Source: Ashinkailepas kermadecensis
Lineage: Eukaryota > Arthropoda > Thecostraca > Neolepadidae
Length of the DNA: 64,000 bases
NCBI GenBank assembly: GCA_034440615.1
Contig: JAOTOM010004115.1
Location: forward strand, 150,001 to 214,000
Reading direction: 5' to 3'
This document shows, in pieces, positions 23,657 through 35,566 of this stretch; position 1 is the first letter of the stretch; every line of letters begins with the position of its first letter. A program made the translations under genes and the position numbers. The notes beneath the pieces are model-generated. The model made no database searches. It saw only the letters and a list, made by a program, of their open reading frames with translations, and was not told the origin of the DNA.

Positions 23657-25405
23657 TTATCATTCGTCATGCACTGTAATGGTTGATATATAGGATAAAT
23701 ATACAGATAAATGAACGTGCATGTGCATAAAGTAATTGACTCAAACAGATTAACCAGATGAATGGTTGTCAATGCATATGCAAAGCAATGAGTGCATAAT
23801 ACCCCAATCCACATCAGCATGATGCATACACAACCTGAATCATATACCTGACACACATCAGCTAACTGCAACATGGCACCCAGGTTCTGCACTGCAATAG
23901 GTATCTGCACAGAATATGATTGCGTTGGTCTGTTGCCCCCCACGAAGTTTGTTTGGTAGCAGGCTTGAAGGTTTCCCTTCACCATTGGTTTACACCCAAT
24001 TTTACCGACTTTCTCTACGCCATCTTGCATATTGTATGGCAATATAGGGTACTTTGACGTATTCTAATTGAAAGACCTATTCTTTAGCTTCATCAAAGGG
24101 TGTCCTAAATGACCCAGTAATAATCGTCCTGCCCAACCATGTGCCATTTCCGGCAGGCTCACCATCAAGTGCCTCCAAAATAAAGGGCTTGTTCCTGATA
24201 TAGGTAGGCTCCCTCTACCATCCATTTTACATGTTCAAGTTGTCACCCTCGTTCAAGAGCGGAAGAAAGGACAGTCAAGGGGGCGCTAAGTGCTCCATAG
24301 CTTCTTCTCCCCATTGGCGGGAGAGTTTCAGTTGAGTTGCAAGTTTCAGGAGGACATTCCTAGATCACAATGGTGTTGTACATAAATGTTCAATTATGCA
24401 TGCATCATCAACAATCCATGCAAGATTCACCAAGGAAGAATGCATCATGCCCTGGGTCTAGCTGGCCTGGAAAAACTGTTTTCAACAACTGCTGTATGTC
24501 AATGTAGGTAGGTAGGTAAATGTTTGGAAAAATATGCTGATCCTAGATTTTGGGGATCCTGAACATTATCCGTTCCAGAAAATTATTCGTTCTTTTTTCA
24601 TCTGGAAGTTGAAGTTCCTAAGTTATTAACTTTTGACAACGAACTGCTGTGATCAAGGAAAAGTGCTCAAAATTCACTGAAATGGGTGCAAGTTGAGTTA
24701 CCATGCATAAGGTTTGAATACAAATATTCTCCATACTGGATGACTACAAAATATTCCTCTCCAAACGCCGGATTACAATGCACAAATCCGACCTTGCCAA
24801 TGCATGAGAATAAAATGTGTCGGAACAAATGCTCACTGGAAAGAATGGGAAAAGATTATAACTCACCTGGTGAGCGGAATGCAAATATATTTGCTAGGAA
24901 GCAAATTAAAGTGACCATTGCGTATGATTTGAGAAAAGTTCTGCAACCAAATTTTTACCATATTTTTTTTTAAACTTCAAATGACGTCATGCGGGCTTGA
25001 AGGAAAATTTTTATCTACCTTCTTGTAAAGGTAACTTGGGTTTGTTATTTGTCACACAAACCGACGCAATTTATTCAGTGCAAATGCTTGTTAAAAAAAA
25101 GTGCATGGTCGTTTCAGTTCCCTATTATTTTTCACAATCAAATCCCATTTCTGTGTTGTGTTTCTGGCACTAGAATTGACTCATGCATGATACTGATTGT
25201 GAATACCAAGCTTAGCATTAATACTTTTTTGTAGTTATTGTTATCCGTTTTTGGTAAATAACTTAAGTACACCTCATTCTTTACTCACTGGCAGCTGATA
25301 AGTTGACAATTGTAATGATAAGCATTAATAATTATACTGTGTTTTTACTCCCTACCTTGTGTCATGCCATACTATTTACAAAGATACATGCTTTATATCA
25401 TTTGT
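23657..25405. other. AT-rich interval between two motif blocks
   Basis: The minus strand has a 129-codon frame (23653-24042) of varied composition, with a possible donor CAG|GTATAT near 23850. No family was recognised and no acceptor is convincing. The remainder is AT-rich with no supported gene. Confidence 0.35.
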
Positions 25406-25409
25406 TCAT

Positions 25410-25615
25410 AACTTGCATTTGAGTCGCAAGACTCAAATGACTCATTGTGATTCAAATGATTGACTCGTGATTCAACTCATTTAAAAAAGAAAGATGTGAT
25501 TCAACTCGCGACTCAAGATATGTTTTTGGGAAAAGAATCGATTCAACTCACGACTCATCCAAAAACGATTGATTCATGAGTCGATTCTCGATTCAACTCG
25601 AGTCGAGCACAAGTC
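25410..25615. repeat. GATTCAACTCACGACTCA motif block, right
   Basis: Same family and orientation as 23090-23290. It includes the perfect hairpin CATTTGAGTC-GCAA-GACTCAAATG near its left edge. Confidence 0.75.
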
Positions 25616-25864
25616 TGCTTCCTGCGTCTGCATCCGTGTTAGAGCCATCCGTGTAGGTGGCTGCATGTTCCTCGCACGACTGCATGGTCTCTCTGACTGG
25701 TCGATGCTTGATTGCTGGTTGGCTGCACACAGACTGAGCAGAACCGGGGTAGATATCTGTCTGCGGTCTGAATTACGAGCCAGCTTATCACGACGCGGGC
25801 GGAAACAGGACGTGCTGCGATACCGCCATACTGCCGCCACCGCCGCAGGACTCATCACCCTCAG

Positions 25865-26500
25865 GCACTCCACTGCCAGCCGCTCTTAATACTCGCCCAC
25901 CACCCTCAGGCACTCCACTGCCAGCCGCTCTTAATACGCGTCCACCACCCTCAGGCACTCCACTGCCAGCCGCTCTTAATACGCGTCCACCACCCCCAGG
26001 CACTCCACTGCCAGCCGCTCTTAATACACGTCCACCACCCTCAGGCACTCCACTGCCAGCCGCTCGTAATACGCGTCCACCACCCCCAGGCACTCCACTG
26101 CCAGCCGCTCTTAATACGCGTCCACCACCCTCAGGCACTCCACTGCCAGCCGCTCTTAATATGCGTCCACCAACCCCAGGCACTCCACTGCCAGCCGCTC
26201 TTAATACGCGTCCACCACCCCCAGGCACTCCACTGCCAGCCGCTCTTAATACGCGTCCACCACCCTCAGGCACTCCACTGCCAGCCGCTCTTAATACGCG
26301 TCCACCACCCCCAGGCACTCCACTGCCAGCCGCTCTTAATACGCGTCCACCACCCTCAGGCACTCCACTGCCAGCCGCTCTTAATACTCGCCCACCACCC
26401 TCGCGCACTCCACTGCCAGCCGCTCTTAATATTCGCCCACCACCCTCAGGCACTCCACTGCCAGCCGCTCTTAATACTCGCCCACCACCCTCATATACCT
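25865..26500. repeat. 45-bp minisatellite, about 14 copies
   Basis: Units contain CACTCCACTGCCAGCCGCTC, TTAATACGCGTCCACC and ACCCTCAGG. Two alternating variants (CCCTCAGG/CCCCCAGG) run through the centre, suggesting a 90-bp higher-order unit. The length of 15 codons keeps frames open on both strands. Confidence 0.97.
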
Positions 26501-26899
26501 GACCTGTGGCGATGCTTTACTGGCAGATGCGAGCTACTTCCCAGCGCTACAAAATCCAATATGAACTTTAAACTCGCGAATGTTTCATCTCACGGTTGCG
26601 TGAACCCGAAGTGTCCCGTACAACGTTTGTTAATATCCTCGTGTGGATGGCGAGACTCGGCTGGATATTTCCCTCCTTGTTCCCCAGTCGGCTAGCCGTA
26701 CGGAATGGGGACGACGTGATTTAATCATAGTCATGCAAAAACGGACCAGAAGCCGGATATCCAGGAGCATCCAGCTCGCATATACGAACATGCTCCTTGA
26801 CATACACCATAACACATGTGTACGAAAATCATCCACTGCACATGCATGTGCACCCTGCATATTCGTCTTTGTGTCGCATCATTTCCAATATTAAACTTG

Positions 26900-27290
26900 C
26901 TGTCTATCGACCACGCTTCAGCTCGGCCTGCCCACCCCTGCAGCCCCTCCCCAGAGACTCGGCGAACCGGCAGAGGGGAGTGGCCACCAGCTGTCGGCGG
27001 ATTTCGCCGGGCGCGGTCGTCGTCGGCTGTGACGCGAGTTTGGCCGCCGCCGTCGACGGCGGGACTGGCGCCGCGGCCCGAGTCGTTATGGCCGGCCCAG
27101 CAGCCGCGGCTGCCGTCGATTTCGGCGCCATATGGACCACGCCATTGTCCGTCCCGACCACATGGTCGCCGAGTCCGACAGCGGACACGGCAGTCGGGTC
27201 AGCCGCAGACCCGCCGCAGACCCGCCGCAGACCCGCCGCAGTCGAGCCGCTGAGGACGTGTACACAGGCACGCCGAGAGTGAAATCGTCG
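26900..27290. promoter_or_regulatory. CpG-rich block
   Basis: CpG-dense sequence with CGG/GCC-rich words and a short repeat of GCAGACCCGCC at its right end. It could be a promoter CpG island or decayed GC-rich repeat. The 161-codon plus-strand frame across it has no recognisable domain. Confidence 0.3.
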
Positions 27291-27364
27291 CTGATGACAA
27301 GATAGAAACAACACTAAAGCGAGGGCGAAAGTGACAGCAGGGGTGCACATGAGCGCGAGGTAGC

Positions 27365-27515
27365 AGGATCATTAGGAGCCTTAGGAGCGCACCAGGAGCA
27401 CACCAGAAGCACATCAGGAGCAAACCAGGAGCGCACCAGGAGAGCGCCAGGAGGACACCAGAAACGCAACAGGAGCGCACCAGGAGCGCACCAGAAGCGC
27501 ACCAGGAGGTTGGTG
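27365..27515. repeat. 10-11 bp repeat
   Basis: Imperfect tandem ACCAGGAGCGC, CACCAGAAGCG and similar words. Confidence 0.85.
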
Positions 27516-27569
27516 ACAGAGCAGTGACCTCGCTGCAGCGGCCTACGTCACCCGAAGCTCACCAACCAC

Positions 27570-27800
27570 TTGGGTGTCGCAGTCGGCTAATGCGTTTGAT
27601 GCATGTGGGAGGCCATTGGTTCGCGTCTGACTTTCCCTCGGCCAGCTCCTAGCCAGGAGATCGCAGTAGCTGAAGAGTGCTGACCGTGCCACGGGATTAA
27701 CGCTGAGCGACCAGCGCCCGCAGCATCGAGCTCGCAGGCCTGTCTTTAGCCAGATCCTTCCGCCCGTTGGCACGCAACAGGCGAGGCGTTAGTCAACCAT
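27570..27800 (+). mobile_element. Probable tRNA-derived SINE, diverged
   Basis: A tRNA-like head has an A-box-like word (TGTCGCAGTCGG, one mismatch to consensus) and a B-box-like word GGTTCGCGTCT about 45 bp later. A GC-rich body follows. No target duplication or tail was identified. It lies just upstream of a LINE C-terminus on the same strand. Confidence 0.45.
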
Positions 27801-27939
27801 TGGGCAATGGAGCGAACAAGAATCACGACCGTTGATGCATGATTCACAATTCGGCGATCAAGTGAGGCTTCCCGCACAGTATCAGACAACGCAGATGTAC
27901 TGGCCGAGTGCTGGCATACCCGAGTCGTCAGCACCAGAG

Positions 27940-28583
27940 ACTGCTGAGGCCCTTTCCTTTATTCATGTGGGACACGATAATTTACACCTTAACTCGTCGG
28001 AATATCTCAGGAGCCTTCTGGCCTTGACGATATTTTACCCACCTAACCCATGTAGGACATTTTGCTGTTCATGTCTTGCCTTGCTCAGAAGGGGAAAGTG
28101 TGGTGTTGTGCTGGATTCGAAGTCATGCATGAATTATTGGTAACGAGCTCGCTGACGCAGCAGCCAAACGCTCGACGAATGCGCAGTACATGCATCGTTC
28201 GTCGCTGCATAAAAGATAATTCTACCCTTGTATGCTTGTTTATCTCCACAACAAGTGGCAGTCTTCCTAGGATGCTGTACTGGTCAACAAGTTGAATCCG
28301 TTAGAATGTCGCTTGGGTGTATGGCAGTCGTGCTGGCGACGATCGAAGCCTGCAGAAGTGATCATGTGTCGTCTATGTCTGGGACACGCGTACTTTTCAC
28401 ATCTCTGCCTTACCCGTGGGTGAAGAGCGACCAACCAGATTCAGACGATAGCCTGTGTGTGCACACTGGCACACTGTCAGGCACACTGGCACACACGTCT
28501 CTGCCAGGCACACTGACGTGGTCACGAACGCTGCATAACCCATGCAGTTGATGCGCCCTTAAACCCTAATAACAACAACTAAC
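27940..28583 (+). pseudogene. LINE C-terminus: RNase H domain end plus 3' tail
   Basis: Plus-strand remnant of an RNase H-bearing non-LTR retrotransposon. Near 28110-28180 the frame reads VVLCWIRSHA, a stop, then IIGNELADAAAKRS. That is the end of a retroelement RNase H domain (W.P.H.G..GNE.AD). About 110 nt later NKLNPLECRLGVW and IMCRLCLGHAYFSHL follow, the usual post-RNase H region. Several stops show it is dead. The element closes with CTGCATAACCCATGCAG, TTGATGCGCCC, TTAAACCC and an (AATAACAAC) tail at 28525-28583. The tail is shared with 34440-34481 and 63527-63580. The domain order suggests the I/Jockey superfamily; the clade is uncertain. Confidence 0.85.
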
Positions 28584-28812
28584 CCGCTAGTTTATGGGCG
28601 CAAAATCACTCAATAGTCGGCGCATCATAAAGCAACAAACTACGCACCATCTTACCTGCCGGATCTGGCCCGTACTCAATGTACTATTGTTGACGCACAC
28701 GAGTGCACCACTTCTCATAATTTTATCAGTCAGTGGCACCACTCCGGGACATGGTGCTGCCATGAAAATTGTCCCCCTCCCCTACTTCTCCTATGGTGCC
28801 TACGTCATTGCT

Positions 28813-29030
28813 CGGACTGTTCTGATCTGAGTGTTGGTGGGGCACTAACACACCCAGCGTGTTTTTTGTTTTGTTTTGTTGTGTGAGGTCAGTAGTACTC
28901 GGTCTATTCCGGTCAGGGTGTCTGTGGAACACTCAATGCCCGGCGTTTTTTTCATATTGTGAGGTCAGTAATACTCGGACTATTGTGGTCAGTGTGTCGG
29001 TGGAACACTCGCACACCTGGTGTCACCTGG
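28813..29030. repeat. About 90-bp diverged repeat, 3 copies
   Basis: Copies share GTGAGGTCAGTARTACTCGG, CTATT, GGTCAGKGTGTC and GTGGAACACTC, separated by T-rich runs. The first copy is the most decayed. Confidence 0.7.
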
Positions 29031-29463
29031 TATCTTCCTCGTCTGACACCATCTGACATCTGTAAAATCTGGCGAAAATATCAATTGCAGCTTTACTGAC
29101 ATCACATTAACAACAATTCGTCACTAGCATTTACGACACTCAACTCTTGGTTTCACTGTTTGATTATTTGGAACAGTCGTCGCTACGCCACAGCAGCCCA
29201 GGCCACATAACCTGACTCCGCGACGTCACCAGCTGGCAACTCTAGGCAACAGCATCTCGGGGCTGGTGACCCCAGTCCATGGGACACAGGTTCGCAAAAC
29301 GTCAACTTAATCACGGGCATGGAATACAGGGAGATCATTTTGCCAGAAATGCAAATGCAATGCCCATGTTCAGAAACAATGTGGCGTGTTTTATCGATAA
29401 ATAAAGCGTAATAATATCGTTCAATATAGAGACCAATGGAAAGGTATTTTAGTGTATCCACAT

Positions 29464-29695
29464 TTTATACTGTTTGAAGCCCAGTGCCCTTCTCATGTGG
29501 GATTTGAAGCTGATAAGTTCTGGATGCAACCCCAGATCAGCCAAGTTACTTTCGTAGAAGACAGACTTCAATACGGATGACTTCTGCCGTGGGCGATGCT
29601 CTTGTGGCATGATAGCGCCCTCACAAATGATGTTTCCATAACCATAAGTGGTGTTGACGTAACATGCGAGCCATCCACGCCTGCCGGCATCACCC
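29464..29695 (-). other. Unique open flank of the 33-bp array, minus strand
   Basis: A minus-strand frame leaves the 33-bp array and stays open for about 75 codons through non-repetitive sequence (for example LADLGLHPELISF, FKSHMRRALGF) before a stop at 29449. The composition is protein-like, but no family was recognised, no start outside the array is visible, and the neighbouring frames through the array are equally open. Treat as an unproven possibility. Confidence 0.25.
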
Positions 29696-29698
29696 GTG

Positions 29699-31876
29699 GG
29701 TAGGACAGGTGACCACCCCTGCTCTGCCGGCTGTGGGACAGGTGACCACCCCTGCTCTGCCGGCTGTGGGACAGGTGACCACCCCTGCTCTGTCGGCTGT
29801 GGGGCAGTGGACCACCCCTGCTCTGTCGGCTGTGGGACAGTGGACCACCCCTGCTCTGCCGGCTGTGGGACAGTGGACCACCCCTGCTCTGCTAGTTGTC
29901 CTGCCGGCTGTGGGACGGGTGACCACCCCTGCTTTGCCGGCTGTGGGACAGGTGACCACCCCTGCTCTGTCGGCTGTGGGACAGTGGACCACCCCTGCTC
30001 TGCCGGCTGTGGGACAGTGGACCACCCCTGCTCTGCTAGTTGTCCTGCCGGCTGTGGGACGGGTGACCACCCCTGCTCTGTCGGCTGGGCGACAGTGGAC
30101 CACCCCTGCTCTGCTAGTTGTCCTGCCGGCTGTGGGACAGTGGACCACCCTTGCTCTGGCGGCTGTGGGACAGTGGACCACCCCTGCTCTGCTAGTTGTC
30201 CTGCCGGCTGTGGGACAGTGGACCACCCTTGCTCTGCCGGCTGTGGGATAGTGGACCACCCCTGCTCTGCTGGCTGTGGGACAGTGGACCACCCCTGCTC
30301 TGCCGGCTGTGGGACAGTGGACCACCCCTGCTCTGCTAGTTGTGGGATAGTGGACCACCCCTGCTCTGCTAGTTGTCCTGCCGGCTGTGGGACAGTGGAC
30401 CACCCCTGCTCTGCCGGCTGTGGGATAGTGGACCACCCCTGCTCTGCTGGCTGTGGGACAGTGGACCACCCCTGCTCTGCCGGCTGTGGGACAGTGGACC
30501 ACCCCTGCTCTGCCGGCTGTGGGACAGTGGACCACCCCTGCTCTGCCGGCTGTGGGACAGTGGACCACCCCTGCTCTGCTAGTTGTCCTGCCGGCTGTGG
30601 GACAGTGGTCCACCCCTGCTCTGCCGGCTGTGGGACAGTGGACCACCCCTGCTCTGCTAGTTGTCCTGCCGGCTGTGGGACAGTGGTCCACCCCTCTGCC
30701 GGCTGTGGGACAGTGGACCACCCCTGCTCTGCTAGTTGTCCTGCCAGCTGTGGGACAGTGGTCCACCCCTCTGCCGGCTGTGGGACAGTGGTCCACCCCT
30801 GCTCTGCCGGCTGTGGGACAGTGGACCACCCCTGCTCTGCTAGTTGTCCTGCCGGCTGTGGGACAGTGGTCCACCCCTCTGCCGGCTGTGGGACAGTGGA
30901 CCACCCCTGCTCTGCTAGTTGTCCTGCCGGCTGTGGGACAGTGGTCCACCCCTCTGCCGGCTGTGGGACAGTGGTCCACCCCTGCTCTGCCGGCTGTGGG
31001 ACAGTGGACCACCCCTGCTCTGCCGGCTGTGGGACAGTGGACCACCCCTGCTCTGCCGGCTGTGGGACAGTGGACCACCCCTGCTCTGCTAGTTGTCCTG
31101 CCGGCTGTGGGACAGTGGACCACCCCTGTTCTGCTAGTTGTCCTGCCGGCTGTGGGATAGTGGTCCACCCATGCTCTGCTGGCTGTGGGACAGTGGTCCA
31201 CCCCTGCTCTGCCGGCTGTGGGACAGTGGACCACCCCTGCTCTGCTAGTTGTCCTGCCGGCTGTGGGATAGTGGTGCACCCCTGTTCTGCTAGTTGTCCT
31301 GCCGGCTGTGGGATAGTGGTCCACCCATGCTCTGCCGGCTGTGGGACAGTGGTCCACCCCTGCTCTGCCGGCTGTGGGACAGTGGACCACCCCTGCTCTG
31401 CCGGCTGTGGGACAGTGGACCACCCCTGCTCTGCTAGTTGTCCTGCCGGCTGTGGGACAGTGGTCCACCCCTGCTCTGCCGGCTGTGGGACAGTGGTCCA
31501 CCCCTGCTCTGCTAGTTGTCCTGCCGGCTGTGGGACAGTGGTCCACCCCTGCTCTGCCGGCTGTGGGACAGTGGTCCACCCCTGCTCTGCCGGCTGTGGG
31601 ACAGTGGACCACCCCTGCTCTGCCGGCTGTGGGACAGTGGACCACCCCTGCTCTGCTAGTTGTCCTGCCGGCTGTGGGACAGTGGTCCACCCCTGCTCTG
31701 CCGGCTGTGGGACAGTGGTCCACCCCTGCTCTGCCGGCTGTGGGACAGTGGTCCACCCCTGCTCTGCCGGCTGTGGGACAGTGGTCCACCCCTCTGCCGG
31801 CTGTGGGACAGTGGACCACCCCTGCTCTGCCGGCTGTGGGACAGTGGACCACCCCTGCTCTGCTAGTTGTCCTGCC
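29699..31876. repeat. 33/45-bp minisatellite, about 60 copies
   Basis: The basic 33-bp unit contains GCTCTGCCGGCTGTGGGACA and GTGGACCACCCCT. A longer form carries GCTAGTTGTCCT before the next CTGCCGG, and a shorter form lacks GCT. Variants GGTGACC (left end), GTGGACC and GTGGTCC (right half) are regionally clustered. All lengths are multiples of three, so frames of more than 700 codons stay open on both strands without selection. Confidence 0.97.
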
Positions 31877-31879
31877 GGC

Positions 31880-32967
31880 ATCACACCGTGGGCGGCACAG
31901 TGAGCCGCCGGCTGCGCTGTTTACCAGCGAGTCAGCTGCTCTGACGCCCGTTTTAATCCCCATGAGGTCGTCGACCTTCGCTGATGCTGGACGTGAAGAC
32001 CGTTTGCCCACAGCCCTACAAGGGCACCGACCTTTCGGCTGACGCACCAACAACCTGTGGCACTAACAACACCGCCCAATCAATGCTCATCTGTTCCGTT
32101 CCCTCGTGCTCTGACGCAGTGATCTTGTTCACATACCGTCGAGGGAGCCTCCTCGAAAAATACGTCCATTACTTGTCTCTCTGGGCATCCTACAGCAAAA
32201 CAATCAGTCAGCCTAAATCAGATGGGCATTGACTTCGCGCCTCTCCTGGCTTCTCCGCATGGTTTTGTCGGATGGGTGCCGCAGCACAAGTACCCGAGTG
32301 TCTCCGGTAAGCCGGGGGGCAGTACCAAGAACGAGGCGCGGTGGACCGGGAGGCACATGCACAACAAAGTCAGTCAAATTGAGCATCGCATCATCAATCC
32401 ATTACGTCCATTGCATGGGTGGAACTCAGCTATGAAGTCTTACTTCACCCTATGCACAGGCTCATAGTGTGGCTCTTATCGCCGGCCCCATATCTGATGT
32501 CCTGGTCGAGGCTCCACTTCCACACGGAACACGTGTCGGCCGTCTTCACCAGCAGTGAGGGCCGGGTGGATGGCCTACAGCGGCGCGGACCGCCTCCGCG
32601 GACGCCTTTGTTTGGCGCCTGGCCGCCGCCCGGGCCCCGGCCCGCCGGCCGCCACCAGTCACCGTCGTCACGCAACGGCTCCCCTGACGGCTGGCGCTGA
32701 CGGACACGTGCCGTGACGCCGTGACGCCACGTGCTGCTGCCCTGTGCCGAGTACGGTGCCGACCCGCTCCTGCGTGGGTCCTACCGACGGAACACACTCA
32801 CTGACTGGTGGGCTGTTGATTGTCAGGGTGTCGCCAGCCGGCAGGCTCCGACATCGGCTAGCTCGCCAGCAGCCCGTTTGCGACACCTTTTCGTACCTTG
32901 CAGTGTGCGCAGTTTCGGCGAGTGGCAGAAGAGCGCGGGGCCGCCGGTACTGAGCTGTGGTGGAAAG
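31880..32967. other. Unique sequence, CpG-rich at 32560-32760
   Basis: No exon recognised. The CpG-rich part could be a promoter, but no start codon or donor pairs with it convincingly. Confidence 0.35.
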
Positions 32968-33477
32968 GTCAGTCGGGCCGAGCCGGCGACCTGACCTGGG
33001 TCACCCGTGACCGTACCAATCAAAGGCAGTCGCGCAGAGCCGGTGGCCTGACCTGGGTCACCCGTGACCGTACCAATCAAAGGTCAGTCGGGCCGAGCCG
33101 GCGACCTGACCTGGGTCACCCGTGACCGTACCAATCAAAGGTCAGTCGGGCCGAGCCGGCGACCTGACCTGGGTCACCCGTGACCGTACCAATCAAAGGT
33201 CAGTCGGGCCGAGCCGGCGACCTGACCTGGGTCACCCGTGACCGTACCAATCAAAGGTCAGTCGGGCCGAGCCGGCGACCTGACCTGGGTCACCCGTGAC
33301 CGTACCAATCAAAGGTCAGTCGGGCCGAGCCGGCGACCTGACCTGGGTCACCCGTGACCGTACCAATCAAAGGTCAGTCGGGCCGAGCCGGCGACCTGAC
33401 CTGGGTCACCCGTGACCGTACCAATCAAAGGCAGTCGCGCAGAGCCGGTGACCTGACCTGGATCACCCGTAACCGTC
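32968..33477. repeat. 57-bp minisatellite, about 9 copies
   Basis: Units contain AAGGTCAGTCGGGCCGAGCC, GGCGACCTGACC and the inverted repeat GGTCAC-CC-GTGACC. The first and last full units share the variant GGCAGTCGCGCAGAGCCGGTG, so the edges match each other better than the centre. Confidence 0.96.
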
Positions 33478-33597
33478 ATAATCAGGTGTGGAATGTGGTT
33501 GTGTACTCTTGATGTGGAATATCGGCACGCTATTCGCACTGCCTGTCCAAAGCTGGCTTCAGGACTTGCCTGTCACAGGGTGGTTGAATCAGTTGGC

Positions 33598-33903
33598 TTA
33601 GCTGGTTACGTTAAGCCCGGTGTTTTTGTCTTCCGAAGACAACACGGTAGACTTGTCGGTATATATTTCAAAACCCTCGGTATGCCTTGCTAGACTCACC
33701 TTTACCCTGTGGAATGTCTGTTTGTCGTGTAGGATACACCTGCGTTTACTTTTGAACGTGTTTGTAAGTCCTGTAAGTCGCTGGGCTTCGGTCTTCTGAA
33801 TACCTGGTGAACTGTCGCATCCCCTCCTGAAGTGGTGGTATTCCAATGATTTGACAGTTTGCCATGGTTTTTGTGTGTTGGTCTGTCCCTGTGCACCTGC
33901 CAA
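33598..33903 (-). pseudogene. Possible LINE RNase H fragment
   Basis: On the minus strand, HTEGFEIYTDKSTVLSSEDK near 33670-33640 resembles the first strand of a retroelement RNase H domain (EIYTDGS...). The preceding residues could be the linker before it. The frame stops soon afterwards. The match rests on one motif, with lysine where glycine is expected, so this is tentative. Confidence 0.35.
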
Positions 33904-34439
33904 TATTCCCGGTGTGCTGTCGGCTTACACTGTCGGCATGACGGTGGATCGAATGTTCTTGTCTACAGTGATAATGCACATATCGGTATATCTTCACCTT
34001 TCTTCGCATCCTATCCCGTTGAAGGAATTTCCGGACCGTCCGTCCTGCCCTCATACCTCTGGTCAGAGCGGCACAAAAAAGGCAGCGCCTTGTTCCTGTG
34101 CTGGTCGCAGCTACACCCTCTCCCCTCTCGACCCAGCCTGATGACTGGGTACTCGGCAGGTGGTACTAGGTACTTTTTGCATTTCAAATATTTTATCAAT
34201 ATAAACCATGTGGTGTCAGTGAAGTGATTTATATCGACGGCCTTATTTGTCAGACATTTGCATCAGCTTTCGTCGGTGTAACCTGCACTTGATGCACGAC
34301 TTTAAACCGAATTTGATGTATTACATATTGACTCCGAGAAATCTAATAATCCGCTCCAATGCACAGATTCAAGAAAGTAACAAAACCTCTATTTTGTATT
34401 CTACAAAGTTGTTGACTGCTCAGTCACTAACGTTCTTAT

Positions 34440-34481
34440 GGGCGCTCTCTGACCAATGCAATCGATGCGCCCCTGCATACA
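34440..34481 (+). mobile_element. Free LINE/SINE-type 3' tail
   Basis: GGGCGC (34440-34445) pairs with GCGCCC (34467-34472), with AATCGATG just before the second arm, then CCTGCATACAGATAAC. It matches the tails at 28525 and 63527. No coding region of the element is recognisable upstream. It continues directly into the tandem array. Confidence 0.75.
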
Positions 34482-34482
34482 G

Positions 34483-35388
34483 ATAACAACACTAACGTTA
34501 CATACAGATAACAACACTAACGCTACATACGTAAAACAACACTAACGTTATATACAGATAACAACACTAACGTTACATACATATAACAACACTAACATTA
34601 CATACAGATAACAACACTAACGTCACATACAGATAACAACATACAGATAACAACATACAGATAACAACACAAACGTTACATACAGATAACAACACTAACG
34701 TTACATACAGATAACAACGTACAGATAACAACATACAGATAACACTAACGTTACATATAGATGACAACACTAACGTTACATACAGATAACAACACTAACG
34801 TTACATACATATAACAACACTAACGTTACATGCAGATAACAACACTAACGTTACATACAGATAACAACATACAGATAACAACATACAGATAACAACATAC
34901 AGATAACATACAGATAACAACATACAGATAACAACATACAGATAACAACATACCGATAACAACATACCGATAACAACATACCGATAACAACATACAGATA
35001 ACAACATACAGATAACAACATACAGATAACAACATACAGATAACAACATACAGATAACAACATACAGATAACAACATACAGATAACAACATACAGATAAC
35101 AACATACAGATAACAACATACAGATAACAACATACAGATAACAACATACAGATAACAACATACAGATAACAACATACAGATAACAACATACAGATAACAA
35201 CATACAGATAACAACATACAGATAACAATACTAACGTTACGTACAGATAACAACACTAACGTTACATATAGATAACAACACTAACGTTACATACAGATAA
35301 CAACACTAACGTTACATACAGATAACAACACTAGCGTTACACACCGATAACAACACTAACGTTACATACAGATAACAACACTAACGTT
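34483..35388. repeat. CATACAGATAACAA satellite seeded by a retroposon tail
   Basis: Two interleaved units: 14 bp CATACAGATAACAA (dense at 34860-35225) and about 25 bp ACTAACGTTACATACAGATA (dense at both ends). The longer form equals the short one plus CACTAACGTTA. The array begins within the tail of the element at 34440, so it probably grew from that tail. Open frames on the minus strand are repeat translation. Confidence 0.96.
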
Positions 35389-35566
35389 CGTAATTTTCTT
35401 CACGTACATCGGTCAGCGGTGGTAGCCCTGTTGTCACTCATCAGCCGACCGGGCACCGGTCCTCGAACACGTGACCTTCCGATTCGCGGTGAAGTGCTAA
35501 CGGCTGGCCACACCTGACCTCGCAGCTGCATGGCCAGCTGCACGGTCACGCCGTCGAGTCCGTGCT

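Noticed and set aside
26797..27350. Alanine-rich protein in the CpG block
   Set aside because: Overlapping open frames on both strands are expected in CpG-rich DNA. No motif or conserved start was found.
29449..32053. Three frames of more than 730 codons (collagen- or silk-like repeats)
   Set aside because: Same cause (33/45-bp units). Only the unique flanks were kept as a weak observation.
34801..35256. Hydrophobic cysteine/valine/leucine-rich membrane protein on the minus strand
   Set aside because: Pure translation of the CATACAGATAACAA repeat.
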